Positions 61,714 through 64,000 of a stretch of 64,000 nucleotides of DNA are shown piece by piece. The notes under the pieces are model-generated. The model was not told where the DNA came from and ran no database searches. It was given only the letters and a program-made list of their open reading frames with translations. Source of the DNA: Raffaelea ambrosiae (lineage: Eukaryota; Ascomycota; Sordariomycetes; Ophiostomatales; Ophiostomataceae). Positions within the stretch are counted from its first letter, which is position 1. Every line of letters starts with the position of its first letter. Position numbers and translations under genes: made by a program. The stretch spans positions 868,222 to 932,221 of the forward strand of contig PCDI01000014.1 in assembly GCA_002778195.1 (NCBI GenBank), written 5' to 3'.

Positions 61714-63396
61714 CTAATACGCATAATGCGGTGTATAATGGCTGGAATGGGGTAGGTTTGTATATTTGACCTCCTCCGGCGCGAAATGCCTCGCCTGGGG
61801 CATCGGCTCGCGCGAGTAGGCCCTTGAGGAGACCTTCGGGCTGCCGTAGACTCTGCTGTCCATGTCGCCCTGCGTGGAGGGGTAGTAATAGTTGGTGTCG
61901 GGATATTGGCGCGATGACTTGGTGCGTGGGGTGTCGTTGTCCATTTCCGCATAACGAGTGCTGCGGGAGTGAGACGACACCCGGTGTGCCCGAGCATCAT
62001 CATACATGTCGGCGGAACCTCTGCGGCGGCGGTCCGATTTGCTCGAGTGCCGGCTGGACTCCAAATAGGGGACGTGTGGTACCGCGGGAGGTACTGCTGC
62101 CGAAAAACGGGGGTGGTCCATGGTGGCGGAGCGAGAGAGACCCGGAGCCGGAGGGTAGCGCGGCGAAGAAGACGAGGGGGAGCTCTGCATGCGGTCCAAT
62201 CCGATGGGCGACGTATGGGTTTTGTTCAGGCGCGGTTTTCTGGGTGCCGACGACGAAGAGCCCATGAAGTCAGCGATGTCTGGGTCCTCGGGCTCTACTG
62301 TGACGTTGAACTTCTCCGAAGAGCGCTGCTGGCGCCGCGTCTCGCTAGGACCGGACCATGCTATATCTGGGTCGGGAAAGATGTCGCTTGGTTTAAACTC
62401 TTCAGAGGTGGGTGTGGAAGAGGACATCCCTAAGGCAGGCTTTTTACTTTTAATATACTTAATGTACTTTGCGGCCGCCTCCATGGTCTCCTGTATCTTG
62501 TCGCCATTCGGCTCCGTGACCGGGAAAGGCGATCCTGCTCGCCGGGCGGATCTCTCGCGCTGGGGACTGGCTGTGTTCCGCTTACTGCTGGCCCCGCTGG
62601 ATGTGGCAGCCGCGGCAGGGCTAGCAGCTGACGTCTTCTTCTTGGATTGGAAATAGTCGCCTCCGTGGTCGTTGTAACCGTCGCCGAAGGAAGGGGTGGG
62701 CCGGCGCATGCGGCTCGCCTTCTCCTGCTGTTCTGCGTGGCGCGCACGGTCGTGCATCTTCTCCTTCTCCCGCTTCTCCTGATCTCTCTTGGAGCGGTCC
62801 CGCTTGTCGTCCTTGTCACTCTTGTCGCGGTCGGCACGCGGCTTCTTGTCGTGATCCTTGTCGCGCACATACTCGCGTGTGGTGGTCTGCGGCTCATAGT
62901 CCTTCCGGCGTCTTCGCTCGTCCCTGGGGTCTTCGCGGGGGCGGGTACGGGCCTCTTCGTCGTACGTCTTCTTGGCCCGGTGGGGGATGTCCCAGCTATG
63001 GGAAAATTGCGGTGAGCCGCCAGACGTGTAGGTCGCAAAGGGCGAAGACGGCGGAGGACCCGGCTTGAAGGACGGTGGAGGCTCTTCGGTGCGAACATTG
63101 TACTCCTTGGGGGACGACGGCGAGGGGGTGGTCATGGACCGGACAAACTTCTCGCGCAGCTTCCTCAGCCTGACGTCGTCGTCATACTCTCTCCGCTTTG
63201 TCTCATCGCTAAGGACCTCATAGGCCTGCTGGACTCGCTGGAACTCGTCTTGCTTAGCGGCTTTCAGTGCCGGGTCTTGGACCTTGTCGGGATGGCATTT
63301 CAAGACGAGCTTTCGATAGGCGGTCTTGATGGCCGATGCATCGGCGTCGATCTCGACGCCCAAGGCTTTGTAGGGGTCTGTCTGGGGTGTGTTCAT
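61714..63396 (-). CDS. J-domain (DnaJ/Hsp40) protein, class C type
   Basis: A 560-residue co-chaperone. The J domain is at residues 7-71, opening DPYKALGVEIDADASAIKTA, with the Hsp70-activating HPD at 35-37 and the helix III-IV part FQRVQQAYEVLSDETKRREY. There is no Gly/Phe-rich linker, Cys-rich zinc region or DnaJ C-terminal domain, so it belongs to the J-only class. The rest is predicted disordered: Pro-rich (92-120), a long Arg/Lys/Asp/Glu-rich stretch (about 145-232) that could be helical or RNA-binding, then Ser-rich sequence ending in a Tyr/His-rich tail. The start at 63396 was chosen because the J domain begins six residues later. An in-frame ATG at 63552 would add 52 residues with a Pro run coded by a C-tract, unlike the family. 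The gene is convergent with the acyltransferase gene. Its client is unknown. Confidence 0.9.
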   Translation of the reverse strand: MNTPQTDPYKALGVEIDADASAIKTAYRKLVLKCHPDKVQDPALKAAKQDEFQRVQQAYEVLSDETKRREYDDDVRLRKLREKFVRSMTTPSPSSPKEYNVRTEEPPPSFKPGPPPSSPFATYTSGGSPQFSHSWDIPHRAKKTYDEEARTRPREDPRDERRRRKDYEPQTTTREYVRDKDHDKKPRADRDKSDKDDKRDRSKRDQEKREKEKMHDRARHAEQQEKASRMRRPTPSFGDGYNDHGGDYFQSKKKTSAASPAAAATSSGASSKRNTASPQRERSARRAGSPFPVTEPNGDKIQETMEAAAKYIKYIKSKKPALGMSSSTPTSEEFKPSDIFPDPDIAWSGPSETRRQQRSSEKFNVTVEPEDPDIADFMGSSSSAPRKPRLNKTHTSPIGLDRMQSSPSSSSPRYPPAPGLSRSATMDHPRFSAAVPPAVPHVPYLESSRHSSKSDRRRRGSADMYDDARAHRVSSHSRSTRYAEMDNDTPRTKSSRQYPDTNYYYPSTQGDMDSRVYGSPKVSSRAYSREPMPQARHFAPEEVKYTNLPHSSHYTPHYAY

Positions 63397-64000
63397 GGTC
63401 GGGTTGTGTCTCGGGGGGGGGGGGGGTGGTTCAGCGGCCGGGGTATATGAGGTGGTGATGGGTAACGAATCCGCACGCGGGCAAAAAGAACACGATTTCC
63501 GAGCGGATAGAATGAGGTGTGCAATAAAAGATAAGATATAGGTAAGAGGCACTGCCAGAGTGCTTGAAGCAGAGAGAAGCCAAAGTGCAGCCGAGAGGGA
63601 CGTATCCGGGAGGAAGCCGGCGTACGGTGTGGTCTCCAGTAGACGGAGGACCCCGAGGTGTAAAATTTCGCGAACACAGGCAGCAGCCGCAGTGTCGTGT
63701 GTATGCTGTTTGTTGGCGGCGGACGGACGGGTGACGCTTGTGGGCCTGCGACAAGGGACACAAACCGTCGATGCTTCGATGCTTCGATGGCGAAGAGGTG
63801 AAAAGTCTCAGAGAAGAAAGAAGATAAGAGAGCAGCCTGGGAAGGAGGCTGAGCAGGCGGAGGCAAGAACGATGGCGAGGGGGCGATATTATTAGGGGAG
63901 GCAAGCGAATGGGGAAGTAGCGAGTAAGAAGCGAGAGGATGAGTAAAACGGGCAGGAACGTGCAACGGAACCAAGAGGGTACAAATGACAGGACAGAAGC
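63397..64000 (-). promoter_or_regulatory. 5' leader and promoter of the J-protein gene
   Basis: Read on the minus strand this is rich in C/T runs (CTCTCATCCTCTCGC, TCTTCTTTCTTCTCTGAG), typical of fungal leaders. A run of about 14 Gs on the plus strand lies at about 63413-63426. The tandem GATGCTTCGATGCTTCGATG at 63769-63788 is a 9-bp repeat. No heat-shock element was clearly seen. The window ends within this region. Confidence 0.5.

Noticed and set aside
61239..62003. 254-codon minus-strand frame at the J-protein 3' end
   Set aside because: It overlaps the J-protein coding sequence in another frame and reads low-complexity 3' sequence as Phe/Cys-rich peptide.

Overview
The window looks like a filamentous ascomycete chromosome (Pezizomycotina) with a strongly two-part composition. 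Most of it, about 1-32.9 kb and 35.3-55.7 kb, is extremely AT-rich. It is full of TpA, almost empty of CpA and TpG, yet keeps many CpG steps (TACG, CGTA). That is the scar of repeat-induced point mutation (RIP) on repeated DNA. The balanced-GC parts are a 2.4-kb island at 32.9-35.3 kb and the right end from about 56.3 kb. They carry ordinary fungal genes with short GT-AG introns and CTAAC branch sites.

The AT-rich part is a graveyard of nested LTR retrotransposons. Family A is one complete Ty3/Gypsy element on the minus strand (10301-17821). It has two 424-bp LTRs, a CCCGC target duplication, and decayed gag, zinc knuckle, RT, RNase H and integrase. Family B is a second Gypsy family of about 8.2 kb with LTRs of about 345-380 bp, present in many copies on both strands. 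Several insertions are proven by target duplications and by the host copy resuming at the next base: family A inside a minus-strand B copy; a solo B LTR (13277-13647, CGTTT on both sides) inside family A; B copy 37210-45514 (AAACG on both sides) inside B copy 35497-52091; and B copy 20612-28796 inside the minus-strand copy 8705-32523. Other B copies share LTRs in tandem. A short Copia-like piece with a Met-tRNA anticodon-arm primer site lies at 55.0-55.8 kb. No intact transposon gene was seen.

The island at 32.9-35.3 kb holds one intact, intronless 483-residue gene for a nuclear-looking fungal protein with a PD-(D/E)XK-like core. It sits between two pieces of a family B LTR. Its 3' side carries four short inverted repeats within 225 bp.

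The right end holds three host genes. A C11orf54/DUF1907-type zinc ester hydrolase (minus) is divergent from a sterol O-acyltransferase of the ARE/SOAT family (plus, three exons). The acyltransferase is convergent with a J-domain co-chaperone (minus). The esterase and the acyltransferase could both touch ester metabolism, but a functional link is only inference. No tRNA, rRNA or CRISPR array was seen.
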